NCBI GenBank assembly: GCA_964396265.1
Contig: CAYNEM010000004.1
Location: forward strand, 1-64,000
Reading direction: 5' to 3'
Source of the DNA: EA-27 sp964396265
GTDB taxonomy: Archaea; Thermoplasmatota; Thermoplasmata; RBG-16-68-12; EA-27
DNA length: 64,000 nucleotides
Part shown: one piece after another, positions 34,124 to 42,983 of the stretch
How positions within the stretch are numbered: position 1 is the first letter of the stretch
Layout of the letters: each line of letters opens with the position of its first letter
Notes under the pieces: model-generated
What the model was told of the DNA's origin: nothing
The model's database searches: none
Seen by the model: only the letters and a program-made list of their open reading frames with translations
Program-made: the position numbers and the translations under genes

Positions 34124-34585
34124 TCACTTCTTCGGCGGCTGTCCCGGCGGCGGGACCGCTCCGAGCTGTTGCAGCATGCCGAGGTTGTCAATGACGCCCC
34201 AGTGCTCCGCGACCTTGCCGCCCGAGAACCGGAGGATGTCGATCAGCTCGAAGGAGACTTTCTTGTTCGTAGGCGGGATGTTCAGGAAGGTCCCCTTGTG
34301 CGTGCCCGTGATCGTGGCGCGCGCCCAGACCTTGTCTCCCTGGTTGGCGACGTCGTTCACGGCGACCTGCAGGTCCGGGAACCCGGTCCGGAGCGCAGTG
34401 AAGAGCTGCTTCACGCCCTCGACCCCGGGCTTGAATCCGGGGGGAAGCGGCTCGTGTTCGACGAAGTTCCGGTCGAAAGACTCGTCCACGACGCTGTAGT
34501 TCCCCTTCACGATCCCTTGCTCGTACACCCGTCGCAATACCGCTTCATTGCTGTAGGCCGGCACGGACACTCCCCGCCCGGCCAT
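34124..34585 (-). CDS. SnoaL-like / ester cyclase family protein
   Basis: 153 residues, alpha+beta barrel of the NTF2 / SnoaL type: RRVYEQGIVKGNYSVVDES helix, FVEHEP, TALRTGFPDLQVAVND, DKVWARATITGTHKGTF and KVAEHWGVIDN strands are typical. Members of the family are diverse; the presence of His and Asp in the pocket does not fix a substrate. It overlaps nothing and converges on the aldehyde dehydrogenase. Confidence 0.8.
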   Translation of the reverse strand: MAGRGVSVPAYSNEAVLRRVYEQGIVKGNYSVVDESFDRNFVEHEPLPPGFKPGVEGVKQLFTALRTGFPDLQVAVNDVANQGDKVWARATITGTHKGTFLNIPPTNKKVSFELIDILRFSGGKVAEHWGVIDNLGMLQQLGAVPPPGQPPKK

Positions 34586-34624
34586 CCTGGGAATCCTATT
34601 TACGCCTTTGCGTCACGGCGAGGC

Positions 34625-34851
34625 CTCTCGGGTCGGCTCCGGGGACGGGCCGCCAGATCTTGCAGATGGCGGCGAACCACGTGACGCCCCTCGCGCTCGA
34701 ACTTGACGGCAAGAACCCGAACGTCGTCTTCCCCGACGCGGACCTCGGCAAGGCCCTGAAGAGCGCGCTGTTCGCCGCGTTCCAGAACGCGCGGATCAAG
34801 AACGTGAACATTACCTTGGATGATCTCGCGGGCGCGTCGCGGTCTCACTAA
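34625..34851 (+). pseudogene. Remnant of an aldehyde dehydrogenase gene
   Basis: The reading frame QMAANHVTPLALELDGKNPN continues DADLGKALKSALF and matches the gene at 32668-34119 around its residues 239-274, then jumps to RIKNVNITL, matching that gene's C-terminus (TKNVSVNLE). The catalytic Cys loop and about 190 residues between are missing. The DNA upstream (GGGCCGCCAGATCTTGCAGA) also resembles the parent. A deletion fused two parts of a duplicate copy. Confidence 0.75.
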
Positions 34852-35909
34852 CGCCGGTCATGGCCCACCGGGGCCACCATCCAGTCCGGCACCTTCGAGG
34901 TCGGACGTTGTTCCTTGGGCGCCGCGGGCGGGACCATCTGCATGTGCGGATAGGCGAGCGCGACCCGCGGGTCCTCGCTGAACCGCCGCCAGAGCTTTTC
35001 CACGAGCCGGGTCTTCAGCGTTCCCCGCTTCTCGACCGGGACGAAGTACACGACGGACAGCTTGACGCCGGACTCCGCGAGGGCCATGCGGACCTCGGGC
35101 GTCCGGAGCAGGCTGTCCTCGAGGTCCCGGATCGCCAGCCTCGACTTGTACTTCTCGAAGTTGTCGTACATGATCCCGCCGACGACCTCGTTCGCGGTCG
35201 ACACCGCGATCTCCTTCGCCACGTCGATGTTGCTCTCGTAGGTCACGAGCACCTCGACATGGTCCCACACGAACGGGAAGTCTCGCGTATAGTTCTTGGT
35301 CGGACCGTCGAAGACGACGCCGTTCGGGATCGCGACGATCCGCCCCGTGAACTCGTCGCCCGGCATCCAAGCCCCGAACTCCTGGAGCTCCGTGGTCTGG
35401 AGGCCGATGTCCACAACGTACCCCTTGACCCCGCCCACCTCCACGCGGTCGCCGATCCGGTAGAGCTGGCGGTAGGTGATGACGACCCAGGCCGCGGTGT
35501 TGAGCAGGGGCTTCTGCATGGTGTAGGTGAGCGCCGCGCCCACGATGCCGATGCCGAGGGCCGTCGACGCCAAGTTGCCGAGGAAGACGAAGACGAGGAG
35601 GACCAGGATGAGGAACCACGAGACGTAGCTGAGGACTTTCCACGCGGACCGGGCGTGCGCCAGGCTCTTGTCTCTCGGCCAGAGCCACTCGAGAGTGCGC
35701 CCCAGCACGCCGATGACCGCCCAGGAGACGGCTAAGATGAACATGGAGAGAAGTGCGGTGCGGAGGAACCCGTCCGGGTCCGGGATCGGGAGGTACGGGA
35801 AGAGCACGAGGAGGACGAACGTCGCGGCCGCGACCACGGCGGCGGCCCGTAGCCCCCGTCCAGCGAACCGCTCCCCCTTTCCGGATCCCGATTCCACGGG
35901 CCCGTTCAA
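34848..35909 (-). CDS. MscS-family mechanosensitive channel
   Basis: About 353 residues. Three or four N-terminal hydrophobic helices are followed by the pore-lining helix (GIVGAALTYTMQKPLLN), the beta domain (GDRVEVGGVKGYVVDIGLQTTEL, IPNGVVF) and a C-terminal alpha/beta vestibule. The channel releases solutes upon osmotic downshock. TTG 35909 is the longest start; GTG 35897 is 4 codons in and equally likely. The polypeptide extends past the usual MscS end with a proline-rich cytosolic tail. Confidence 0.88.
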   Translation of the reverse strand: MNGPVESGSGKGERFAGRGLRAAAVVAAATFVLLVLFPYLPIPDPDGFLRTALLSMFILAVSWAVIGVLGRTLEWLWPRDKSLAHARSAWKVLSYVSWFLILVLLVFVFLGNLASTALGIGIVGAALTYTMQKPLLNTAAWVVITYRQLYRIGDRVEVGGVKGYVVDIGLQTTELQEFGAWMPGDEFTGRIVAIPNGVVFDGPTKNYTRDFPFVWDHVEVLVTYESNIDVAKEIAVSTANEVVGGIMYDNFEKYKSRLAIRDLEDSLLRTPEVRMALAESGVKLSVVYFVPVEKRGTLKTRLVEKLWRRFSEDPRVALAYPHMQMVPPAAPKEQRPTSKVPDWMVAPVGHDRR

Positions 35910-35998
35910 GGACGGCTTCGGGTTATGACCCTTCCCGTCTGGTTCGAACTGCTGGTTCTCATTCTCGGGAGCGTCGGATGCACCCGCGGAAGTGGATG

Positions 35999-36595
35999 CT
36001 ACGTCGGAAGTTCTACGAGCTTCGTCTGGAACATCTTGCGCAGCTCCCTCTGGAGCTTGAGGCTCTCGTTGAACTCCACGTCGGTCATGGCCAGCATCTT
36101 CGCGAAGTGGGCGAGGGATTGCCGCGTGAGGAAGTCGATGTCCTCGAGGCCAGCGATCTTGTCGGTGAGCTCCGCCTTCATGCCGAGTTGCTCCCCGCGA
36201 CGCTCAATCTCCACGACCCTCGCGACCGCCTCTGGGTCCGTACGGACCTTGAGACCGATCCGCCCGAGGCTCTCGAGGGCCTCCCGCGTCCGCTTCTCCG
36301 CGACCTCCTTGGCCTCGCCCTCGCCGTGCTCGAGGTAGAAGATCTCCGCGCTCGCTCGGTAGTACGTCTCGATGAAATGGTCGACGCGCTCCTCCCGGGC
36401 GACCTCCACCATGCCCGTGTCCTTCAGTTTCCGGATGTGATGGTAGATCGCCTGCGGCGTCAGACCGAGTTCGCCGGCGATCTGGCTCACGGTCATCTCC
36501 TTCGCCCGCAGTAGGTAGATGACCCGCCGCCGCGTCTCGTCGCCGAGCACCTGGAAGATCTCCGCGCCGCCCTTGATCACCTTGAACGCCCGCAT
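35999..36595 (-). CDS. Winged-helix transcriptional regulator (ArsR-like)
   Basis: 198 residues. N-terminal winged helix: FQVLGDETRRRVIYLLRAKEMTVSQIAGELG, then LTPQAIYHHIRKLKDTGMVEV as recognition helix and wing, the ArsR pattern. The C-terminal 110 residues are helical (EAKEVAEKRTREALESL..) and probably dimerise or bind ligand; no metal-binding cysteines occur. The target is unknown, but an imperfect palindrome just upstream (36611-36622) suggests autoregulation. Confidence 0.85.
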   Translation of the reverse strand: MRAFKVIKGGAEIFQVLGDETRRRVIYLLRAKEMTVSQIAGELGLTPQAIYHHIRKLKDTGMVEVAREERVDHFIETYYRASAEIFYLEHGEGEAKEVAEKRTREALESLGRIGLKVRTDPEAVARVVEIERRGEQLGMKAELTDKIAGLEDIDFLTRQSLAHFAKMLAMTDVEFNESLKLQRELRKMFQTKLVELPT

Positions 36596-36610
36596 CGTCG
36601 CTTCACCTAT

Positions 36611-36622
36611 GCATACGAATGC
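36611..36622. promoter_or_regulatory. Imperfect palindrome, possible operator of the winged-helix gene
   Basis: GCATACGAATGC matches its own reverse complement at 10 of 12 positions and lies between the start codon at 36595 and the TATA-like run at 36631-36640, where a repressor would block transcription. Confidence 0.4.
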
Positions 36623-36630
36623 TTGTGCGG

Positions 36631-36645
36631 CTATAAATATATTTT
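36631..36645. promoter_or_regulatory. AT-rich TATA region between divergent units
   Basis: CTATAAATATATTTT is the strongest AT run seen in this part of the window. It fits the winged-helix gene on the minus strand (about 36-50 bases from its start). TTTAATAA at 36664-36671 could serve a plus-strand transcript that includes an inverted repeat, ACCGTC (36674-36679) with GACGGT (36703-36708). Confidence 0.45.
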
Positions 36646-36714
36646 GAATATTGAAACGAAGACTTTAATAACCACCGTCGCTATTAGTCAAACCGACGTT
36701 AGGACGGTGAAAAC

Positions 36715-36939
36715 GTGAACCTTAACGACCCCATGCTCCGGATGACGAGGTCGCAATCGCGGACCTCTGCGGACCTCGCGCGCTACCTGCGAACCGAATA
36801 CGGTACCGATGACCGGACCTGGCTCCTCTCCAACCTCCGCGCCCCCTCAAACGGAGCCAGGTCCCTTTCCCGCTCCACGATGCCCCGATTCCCCCTCCTT
36901 CGCCGGGCGGCTCGCGCGCTCGCTTCCATGCTTCTGTGA
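36715..36939 (+). CDS. Possible small Arg/Ser-rich protein (weak)
   Basis: 74 codons from GTG 36715, 44 bases after a TTTAATAA box. The sequence is rich in Arg and Ser with no fold signature. Start and promoter are acceptable but the composition is that of a chance frame, so it may instead be a non-coding transcript. It is the only candidate in the 470-base gap 36596-37065. Confidence 0.25.
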   Translation: MNLNDPMLRMTRSQSRTSADLARYLRTEYGTDDRTWLLSNLRAPSNGARSLSRSTMPRFPLLRRAARALASMLL

Positions 36940-37065
36940 CCCGCGCGGCAAGCGCCTGGTTAGCCACCCCGAATCGGCGGCGGGGACCTTGCCCGAGGCC
37001 GCAGAGATGCCCGGGGATCCGTCGAGCGTGAGGTGAATGCGTGTGGAAGACGATCTCGATGGGAT

Positions 37066-38232
37066 CTACCTCTCGCGGACCGAGGCGACGAGCACCAGCC
37101 CGAGGATCGCGGTCGCGGCGATCATGAGGAACGCAGGCTGGAACGAACCCGTCGCGTCCCGAAGGTAGCCCGCGAGTGCGGGCGAGATCGCCCCGCCGAT
37201 GATGCTGATCGCGTTCATGAACGCGAATGCCGTGCCCGCGAACCGCGGGGACAGGATCTGCGACGAGAACAGGTAGTGCACGCTGAACGAGAATTGCGCG
37301 AGGAAGCCTCCCGCGACGAGGAGCGGGATGCCCAGGCCGCCCAGGGGAACGACCGCCGTGCTCACGACCGCCAAGGAGACGAAGGCGATGACATTGACCC
37401 AGCGCTTGTCCCGTCGGAACACGGTCTCCGCAAGATGGCCCCCCAGGGGTCTCGAAAGGATTCCGGCCGCGGGGACGAGCATGGCGACGACGGCAGCGCC
37501 CGCGAGGGGGAGCAGGCCCTCCTCCTCGAGATACGTTCTGCTCCACCCCGCGTAGAAGATGTACGCAGCGTAGCTGCACGCGAAGACAAGTCCGACCTTC
37601 CAGAGCTCGCGGCTCCGGAACGCGCGCACGTAGTCGAGGAGGGCGAACCGCTCGTGAACCCGCGGCGGGATCTTGGCGGCAAACACGTGGAACAGAGGCA
37701 GCAGTGCGAGGAGGGGCAGGTTGAACGCGACGAACGTGAACGGCCATCCCGTCGGACCTGCGAGGAGGGGCGCGACGAGGTTGCCGAGGGCGACGCCGGC
37801 GGGAGGCGCGGAGAGGAACAAACCTACCGCTCGGCCCGGTCGGTCGGCAAATGCGCGGGAGACGAGGAACGCGGAGGGGGCGAAGATGAACGCGACCGGG
37901 ATTCCCGCCAGGAATCGAAGCGCGAGGAGAACATCGTAGCGCGGGACCGCCGCCATGACCGCGGTCAGCCCGAGAAGAGCGAGGGATGCGATGACGATCG
38001 TCTTCCGCGGATCGACCCGGTCGCTCGCATAGCCGCCGGGAATCTGGAACAGCATGATTGCGATGAGGTAGATGGAAATCAGAGAGCCGCCCTGCGCCTT
38101 CGTGATGCCAAGATCGGCGGATATCTCGGGAAAGACGGCCGTGGGCACGATGTAGAACGCGTTGATGCACACATTCACGGCCCACGCGGCCGCTAGGAAC
38201 GCGTACGGTCGGGGTCGCGCCGCCGGCTCCAT
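37066..38232 (-). CDS. MFS transporter
   Basis: 388 residues with 12 transmembrane helices. MFS features: GGYASDRVDPRK between helices 2 and 3, RFLAGIPVAF in helix 4, and LGGHLAETVFRRDKR between helices 8 and 9. No substrate motif was recognised; it is unrelated in sequence to the MFS gene at 20449. ATG 38232 is preferred over ATG 38247 since GATATAAG (38258-38265) is then 26-33 bases upstream. Confidence 0.85.
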   Translation of the reverse strand: MEPAARPRPYAFLAAAWAVNVCINAFYIVPTAVFPEISADLGITKAQGGSLISIYLIAIMLFQIPGGYASDRVDPRKTIVIASLALLGLTAVMAAVPRYDVLLALRFLAGIPVAFIFAPSAFLVSRAFADRPGRAVGLFLSAPPAGVALGNLVAPLLAGPTGWPFTFVAFNLPLLALLPLFHVFAAKIPPRVHERFALLDYVRAFRSRELWKVGLVFACSYAAYIFYAGWSRTYLEEEGLLPLAGAAVVAMLVPAAGILSRPLGGHLAETVFRRDKRWVNVIAFVSLAVVSTAVVPLGGLGIPLLVAGGFLAQFSFSVHYLFSSQILSPRFAGTAFAFMNAISIIGGAISPALAGYLRDATGSFQPAFLMIAATAILGLVLVASVRER

Positions 38233-38284
38233 CCGGGGGTTTCGCATCCGGACGTTCGATATAAGGGCGCGTGCGAAAGAACCC

Positions 38285-38288
38285 TTAA
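38285..38288 (+). promoter_or_regulatory. Promoter box of the thioesterase gene
   Basis: TTAA in ACCCTTAAGG is 25-28 bases before ATG 38313, favouring that start over GTG 38298. Confidence 0.5.
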
Positions 38289-38312
38289 GGGCGCCCCGTG
38301 ATTGCCCGTGCG

Positions 38313-38717
38313 ATGTCGTTCAGCGTGGAGGTCCCCGTCCGGTTCCGCGACATCGACGGCATGGGTCACGTGAACAACGCCGTGTTCTTCACGTACATGG
38401 AGCAGGCCCGGTCGGAATGGTACCGCCACCTCATGGGCATCAAGTCCGTCGCGGAGTTCGACTTCATCCTCGCGCACGCGTCGTGTGACTTCAAGGAGGC
38501 GATCGGGTTCGGGGAGACGGTCGTCGTCACCTTGACACTCACGGAGATCGGCCGCTCGAGCTTCCGGTTCGCGTACGAGATTCGGTCGAAGGAGAAGGAC
38601 ACCCTGTTCGCGACGGGTGAGAGCGTGCAAGTGTGCTACGACTACCGGAAAAAGAAGCCCATTCCGATCCCGCCCGCGTTTCGCAAGAAGCTCAAGGCAG
38701 AACTCGCCCATCCCTAG
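38313..38717 (+). CDS. 4HBT-type acyl-CoA thioesterase
   Basis: 134 residues, hot-dog fold. Seen: VRFRDIDGMGHVNNAVFFTYMEQAR, in which the aspartate and HVNN motif form the active site of the 4-hydroxybenzoyl-CoA thioesterase / YbgC branch. It hydrolyses acyl-CoA; acyl chain unknown. A GTG at 38298 would add five residues but sits too close to the promoter box. It overlaps the end of the convergent NreA-type gene by 4 bases. Confidence 0.88.
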   Translation: MSFSVEVPVRFRDIDGMGHVNNAVFFTYMEQARSEWYRHLMGIKSVAEFDFILAHASCDFKEAIGFGETVVVTLTLTEIGRSSFRFAYEIRSKEKDTLFATGESVQVCYDYRKKKPIPIPPAFRKKLKAELAHP

Positions 38718-39973
38718 CGCGCGAGGGGCGCGTACTCCGTGATGCGCCGCTGCTCCGCGAGATACTTCAAGATCACGCTCTTCGCGCGGTAGTTCTCAAG
38801 CCGCAGGCGGAGCCTCCCACGCAGCGCGGACAACGCCTCCTCAAGCGTTGGGAGTGTCAACGGCGGCGCCGCGAGGGCCGCTCGCGCGAGCTCGCGGAAC
38901 CGCCAGACTCCGAGAGGGATCCAATCCGGGTACACTTCGAGGAATGCGACGACGCCTGCTTGGCGGCGCTCCCGCGCAAGATACTCGAGGACCGGGAGGC
39001 GCACCGCGTGATACGCTCCCTCGAGCTGCCGAGGATAGTCCGAACGCCCGTGGAAGAATTCGTGGTCCTGCGCTGGGGAACCGCGTGACGAGAAGTCCCA
39101 CGCCTCCAGACCTTCGTACATCCACGCGGTCGGCGCGAGGAGGATCTGCACATTGTTCCCGAGGCCCGCGTGGCCGAACACGCGGTATGCGTCGATCCAC
39201 GGAAAGTCGCGGACCTGGTGGCGGAGCCGCTTCCCCAGGATGTCGTCGACGGCGGTGATGCTCCACTCCGTCGGAACGAGCGTCCTGCGCTTGGCGGTGC
39301 CGAGGAGGCCCACGGAGAACAGCCGCGTGATGTGGCTCTGGGAGATGCCGTGCCCGAACAAATCCGTCACGCCCTCGACCGCGCGGAGGTCTGTGTCGTC
39401 CACGATTGCATCGACACGTCGCGGCACCTTCGGGTTCTCCGCGAGGACGAGCTTTCGGATGTCGGCGGACGGTCCCGTCGGGGAAGCGCGCGCGGAGAAC
39501 GGAGCCTCGAGCACCGGCTTCTTCGTGAACCACAGCTCCGTGTCCACGGGACGGTCCGCCATTGCGCCCTCCTGCACGGTGCGGAGGAGCGGGTCGGGGT
39601 CCTGGGCGGCTGCGACCTTCCGCGGCGTCTTCCCCCGCACGAGGGAGAGTCGGAACCGCAGGATGTCCCAAAGGTCCTTGTCGATCCATTGCTCGGGGGC
39701 GTCCATCATCGACGTGTCCTCGATCACGGGAGGCACGAGCGGCCCCGCGAGGACGTTGGGCCAGCCCCACGATCCGACGAACGCGCTCGGGGGCGACGCG
39801 CCGAACAGGTTCGTCGAAGCCAGCGGCTCCTGCGCTTGGAACCACTTCCGCACGTCCGCCAGATAGGGGCACACCGCGAGACGGCAGTGCTTCCAGTCCC
39901 CAATGCAGACGGAACAGTTCAGCTCTCGCTGCACCTCGCGGAGGGTGCTCGCGACCCCGGGCTCCCCTTCCAT
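38714..39973 (-). CDS. nreA: Archaeal DNA repair protein of the Nre family
   Basis: 419 residues from ATG 39973. N-terminal zinc-finger-like CSVCIGDWKHCRLAVCP (C-x2-C-x7-C-x4-C), then the Nre domains: PPSAFVGSWGWPNVLAGPLVPP, KPVLEAPFSARASPTGP and the LVPTEWSITAVDD motif. Nre proteins are archaeal and protect against DNA crosslinks; many bind PCNA through a C-terminal QxxLxxFF box, which is not apparent here (ends EYAPLAR). CCTATTAC at 39998-40005 fits a promoter for this start; GTG 39991 would lie too close. Confidence 0.9.
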   Translation of the reverse strand: MEGEPGVASTLREVQRELNCSVCIGDWKHCRLAVCPYLADVRKWFQAQEPLASTNLFGASPPSAFVGSWGWPNVLAGPLVPPVIEDTSMMDAPEQWIDKDLWDILRFRLSLVRGKTPRKVAAAQDPDPLLRTVQEGAMADRPVDTELWFTKKPVLEAPFSARASPTGPSADIRKLVLAENPKVPRRVDAIVDDTDLRAVEGVTDLFGHGISQSHITRLFSVGLLGTAKRRTLVPTEWSITAVDDILGKRLRHQVRDFPWIDAYRVFGHAGLGNNVQILLAPTAWMYEGLEAWDFSSRGSPAQDHEFFHGRSDYPRQLEGAYHAVRLPVLEYLARERRQAGVVAFLEVYPDWIPLGVWRFRELARAALAAPPLTLPTLEEALSALRGRLRLRLENYRAKSVILKYLAEQRRITEYAPLAR

Positions 39974-40000
39974 CCGCGCCGCGTACCGCACGACGACCTA

Positions 40001-42100
40001 TTACTCTGGCGGCGAGGGGTTCGAAAGTACCCTCCGGAGCTGCGCGGGGTCTCCCGTCGGCGGCGAGCAGGTCCTTCCGCTGCATACGAACGCGACGGGC
40101 CCGGCTCGGGCGAGAGGGGACTCCATCATCGCCTTCGCGACTTCTGGGACGTAATCCCCTTTCGCGAGCAGGACGGTGCGGCCGGGATGGAACGTCGCGA
40201 GCGCGGTGCTCCGGAGCTCCTTACCCCGCGGGTCTTCCGGTTCTCCGGTGATCACGACCTGGGCAGGATTGTTCAGGAAACCGTCGAGGGCGAGGAAGTA
40301 TGTCCCGGCGAACAGGCCCCCGTACTTCTGGCACTCGGAGGCGAACGTCTTCAGGATCGCCTCCTGGATCTGGCGGTAGTGGTCCTTCCCCGTGATCGCG
40401 TGGAGCTTCCCGTACACGAGCGCCGCCACGGCGTTCGCCGCGGGTGTGGGCGCGTCCTGGATCGGCTTGTATGGGGCCTTCAGGGTCTCCACGCCTTCGT
40501 CCTCCCGCAGGGACGGGGCGAGGTCGAAGAAGCCGCCGAGCACGTCGTCCCACCACTGCGCCCGCAAGAGCGCCGCCAGATCCTCCGCGACCTTCAAGTA
40601 CCGGACGTCCGCGGTGACATCGAACGCCGCCAAGAGAGCGCGAGCCATGAGCACCTGGTCGTCGAGCAGCCCTTTCACCCGCGGCTGACCGTCCGCGAGC
40701 TGATGGTGGAATCCTTCCCCCTCGACGTACATCGCGCTCAGCAGGTGGTCGAGCGTCCGCAGCGCGAAGTCGCGGCATGACTTCCGACCGATGGCCGCGT
40801 AGGCCTCGAGATACGAGACGATGAACATCCCGTTCCAGTTCGCGTAGATCGTGCGGTCGACGAACGGTGTGGGGCGGCGGTTCCGCACGTCGAGCATCGC
40901 TCGTCTTCCCTCGCGGAGGAGCTCTCGCACGCGGTCCGCGGGGATGCCCGAGACCTTCGCGACTTCGTCCGGGCCGTTGTCCACATGGAGTACGTTCCGT
41001 CCGGGGCGCTCCCGCATGTCGCCGACATCGTTCACGTCGAAGTGGGATTCGAGGGCCCGGACGGCATCCTTGTCCGCGACCGCATCGCGCATCTCCTCGC
41101 GGGTCCAGGTGAAGTAGTCGCCATCGTCGTCGGGGCCCACGTCCGCGTCCTGGCTCGCGAAGAAACCACCGCGGTCCTGGTCGGACAGGGTCGCGTCCAC
41201 CCACCGGATGATTCCCTCCGCGGCCTCGCGGAAGAGGGGCTCGCCAGTAAGCATGAACGCGTGCGCGTAGTTCTCGAGGATCGCGGCATTGTCGTACGAC
41301 ATCTTCTCGAAGTGCGGCACGATCCAGCGCGCGTCGACGGAGTACCGGTGAAAGCCGCCGCCGATCTGGTCGTACACGCCGCCGAGGGCCATCTCCGCGA
41401 GCGTCTTCACCGCCATGTCACGGAGCGAGTCGTCCCGCGTCCGCCAGTACCGCGCGAGGAGGTACTCGACCGTCCCCGTGTGGGGAAACTTCGGCGAACT
41501 GCCGAATCCACCGTGGACGGAATCGAACGAGGCGCGGAGCTGCTCCTCGATCGTGACGAACAAGACCTCGTCGAGGGGCTCGCGGGCGACCATCGGCAGG
41601 CGGGCCGCGAGCGCGCGGTGGAGGGAGTCCGATTCCTTGATCGCCTCCGCCTTCTTGGTCGTGTAATGGTACGCGACGGATTGCAGCACGCCCTTGAACG
41701 ACGGCCTCCCAAACGCTTCCACAGGCGGGAAGTACGTGCCGCCGTAGAAGACCTTGCCCTCCGGGGTGAGGAACGCCGTGAGCGGCCATCCGCCCTGTCC
41801 CGTGAGGGACTGCACCGCCCGCTGGTACCGCGCGTCGACGTCCGGCCGCTCGTCCCGGTCGACCTTGATTGCGACGTACTGCTCGTTGATGATCGCCGCG
41901 ACCTCCGGGTCCTCGTATGACTCGCGGTCGATCACGTGGCACCAGTGGCACCACACCGCTCCGATGTCGAGCAAGATCGGCTTGTCCTCCGCCTTCGCCC
42001 TGCGGAACGCCTCCTCGCCCCATGGGTACCAGTCGACGGGCTGCGTGGCGGCGCTCTTCAGATAGGACGAGCGCTCCTTGACGAGACGGTTCTCCGCCAT
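40001..42100 (-). CDS. YyaL / spermatogenesis-associated-20-like thioredoxin-domain protein
   Basis: 699 residues, full length. N-terminal thioredoxin-like domain (about 1-160) with LLDIGAVWCHWCHVIDRES, where WCHWC gives the CxxC pair, then a long (alpha/alpha)6-type glycoside-like region with YDQIGGGFHRYSVDARW and MSYDNAAILENYAHA. The family is found in all domains; its molecular function remains unclear, with suggested epimerase or redox roles. It starts close after the Nre gene's promoter region and is probably expressed separately. Confidence 0.9.
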   Translation of the reverse strand: MAENRLVKERSSYLKSAATQPVDWYPWGEEAFRRAKAEDKPILLDIGAVWCHWCHVIDRESYEDPEVAAIINEQYVAIKVDRDERPDVDARYQRAVQSLTGQGGWPLTAFLTPEGKVFYGGTYFPPVEAFGRPSFKGVLQSVAYHYTTKKAEAIKESDSLHRALAARLPMVAREPLDEVLFVTIEEQLRASFDSVHGGFGSSPKFPHTGTVEYLLARYWRTRDDSLRDMAVKTLAEMALGGVYDQIGGGFHRYSVDARWIVPHFEKMSYDNAAILENYAHAFMLTGEPLFREAAEGIIRWVDATLSDQDRGGFFASQDADVGPDDDGDYFTWTREEMRDAVADKDAVRALESHFDVNDVGDMRERPGRNVLHVDNGPDEVAKVSGIPADRVRELLREGRRAMLDVRNRRPTPFVDRTIYANWNGMFIVSYLEAYAAIGRKSCRDFALRTLDHLLSAMYVEGEGFHHQLADGQPRVKGLLDDQVLMARALLAAFDVTADVRYLKVAEDLAALLRAQWWDDVLGGFFDLAPSLREDEGVETLKAPYKPIQDAPTPAANAVAALVYGKLHAITGKDHYRQIQEAILKTFASECQKYGGLFAGTYFLALDGFLNNPAQVVITGEPEDPRGKELRSTALATFHPGRTVLLAKGDYVPEVAKAMMESPLARAGPVAFVCSGRTCSPPTGDPAQLRRVLSNPSPPE

Positions 42101-42208
42101 CTGCGGCGACGAAGCGCGGGGCGGCTATGTGCCTTTGGGTGAGGATGCCCAGGGACCGCCACCGTGATGCTCAAGAGCCGACCGTCATTGCGAGGAGGTG
42201 GTGCAACG

Positions 42209-42976
42209 ATGAGCGACGTGGAGAACAAACCGGGCAGCAATGCGAAGCGTTCGCGCCGAGGGTCCACGAAGTACGGCCTGCTGTTTGTGGCGGCGCTGGT
42301 TCCTTCGATCCTATTCTCCACGTACGGGAGCACGGTCGTGGACTTCAACTACGATCGGGAGGTCGGCGGCCACGTCCTGAACGCGTACGAGGTCAACACG
42401 CCGGAGGCCATGATCGCGGAACTCAACCTGACGGTTTCCGGCATGCGCCGCCTCGGCCTGACGGAGGGGATGTACTCCGCGTTCTTCCCGTGGGAGCGGA
42501 CGCCGGACCGCTCGATGGGGTTCCAATACCAGTTCCTGGACCAATTGATCAACCGGACCGAGGCTGTCATCCTGTGGAGGACTCTCGCCTACAGCGGGAA
42601 CTCGACGCCGGAGACCCTCGGCGACGTGTACGAGCAGAAGATGGACAATCTGCGGAGCTTCATGACCGAGGGCTGCGGCGAGGCATCGGTCTGCACGGAC
42701 TGGATTGCGCGGGACGTCTATTTCCTGCACGTCGCGACTCCCTACTACTTCGCGGGTCTCTTCTACACCGGGTCGACATACACCGTGATTATGTCCATCG
42801 TATTGTTCATCTACGTCCGTGCCGCGGAGCACGGGATTCGGAAAGACCGGACCGGTGGCGTGGCGCGCGTCTTCGGGATGGAGACGACCATCATCCGCCG
42901 ATACATCATCATGCCCCTGTACGCGCTGGGATTCCTCGCGATGGCGCTGCCGTTCGTGCTGCCCGCGATCGCATGA
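42209..42976 (+). CDS. Two-ended membrane protein with extracytoplasmic domain
   Basis: 255 residues. Helix 1 (about 22-42), a large extracytoplasmic domain with two cysteines (EGCGEASVC) that could form a disulfide, then helices at about 165-188 and 220-250. The cytosolic loop after helix 2 is basic (RKDR). Unknown function. The start at 42209 is set by a strong GAGGAGGTGG ribosome-binding site 7 bases upstream, unusual in this leaderless genome. Confidence 0.6.
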   Translation: MSDVENKPGSNAKRSRRGSTKYGLLFVAALVPSILFSTYGSTVVDFNYDREVGGHVLNAYEVNTPEAMIAELNLTVSGMRRLGLTEGMYSAFFPWERTPDRSMGFQYQFLDQLINRTEAVILWRTLAYSGNSTPETLGDVYEQKMDNLRSFMTEGCGEASVCTDWIARDVYFLHVATPYYFAGLFYTGSTYTVIMSIVLFIYVRAAEHGIRKDRTGGVARVFGMETTIIRRYIIMPLYALGFLAMALPFVLPAIA

Positions 42977-42983
42977 GGGGAGC

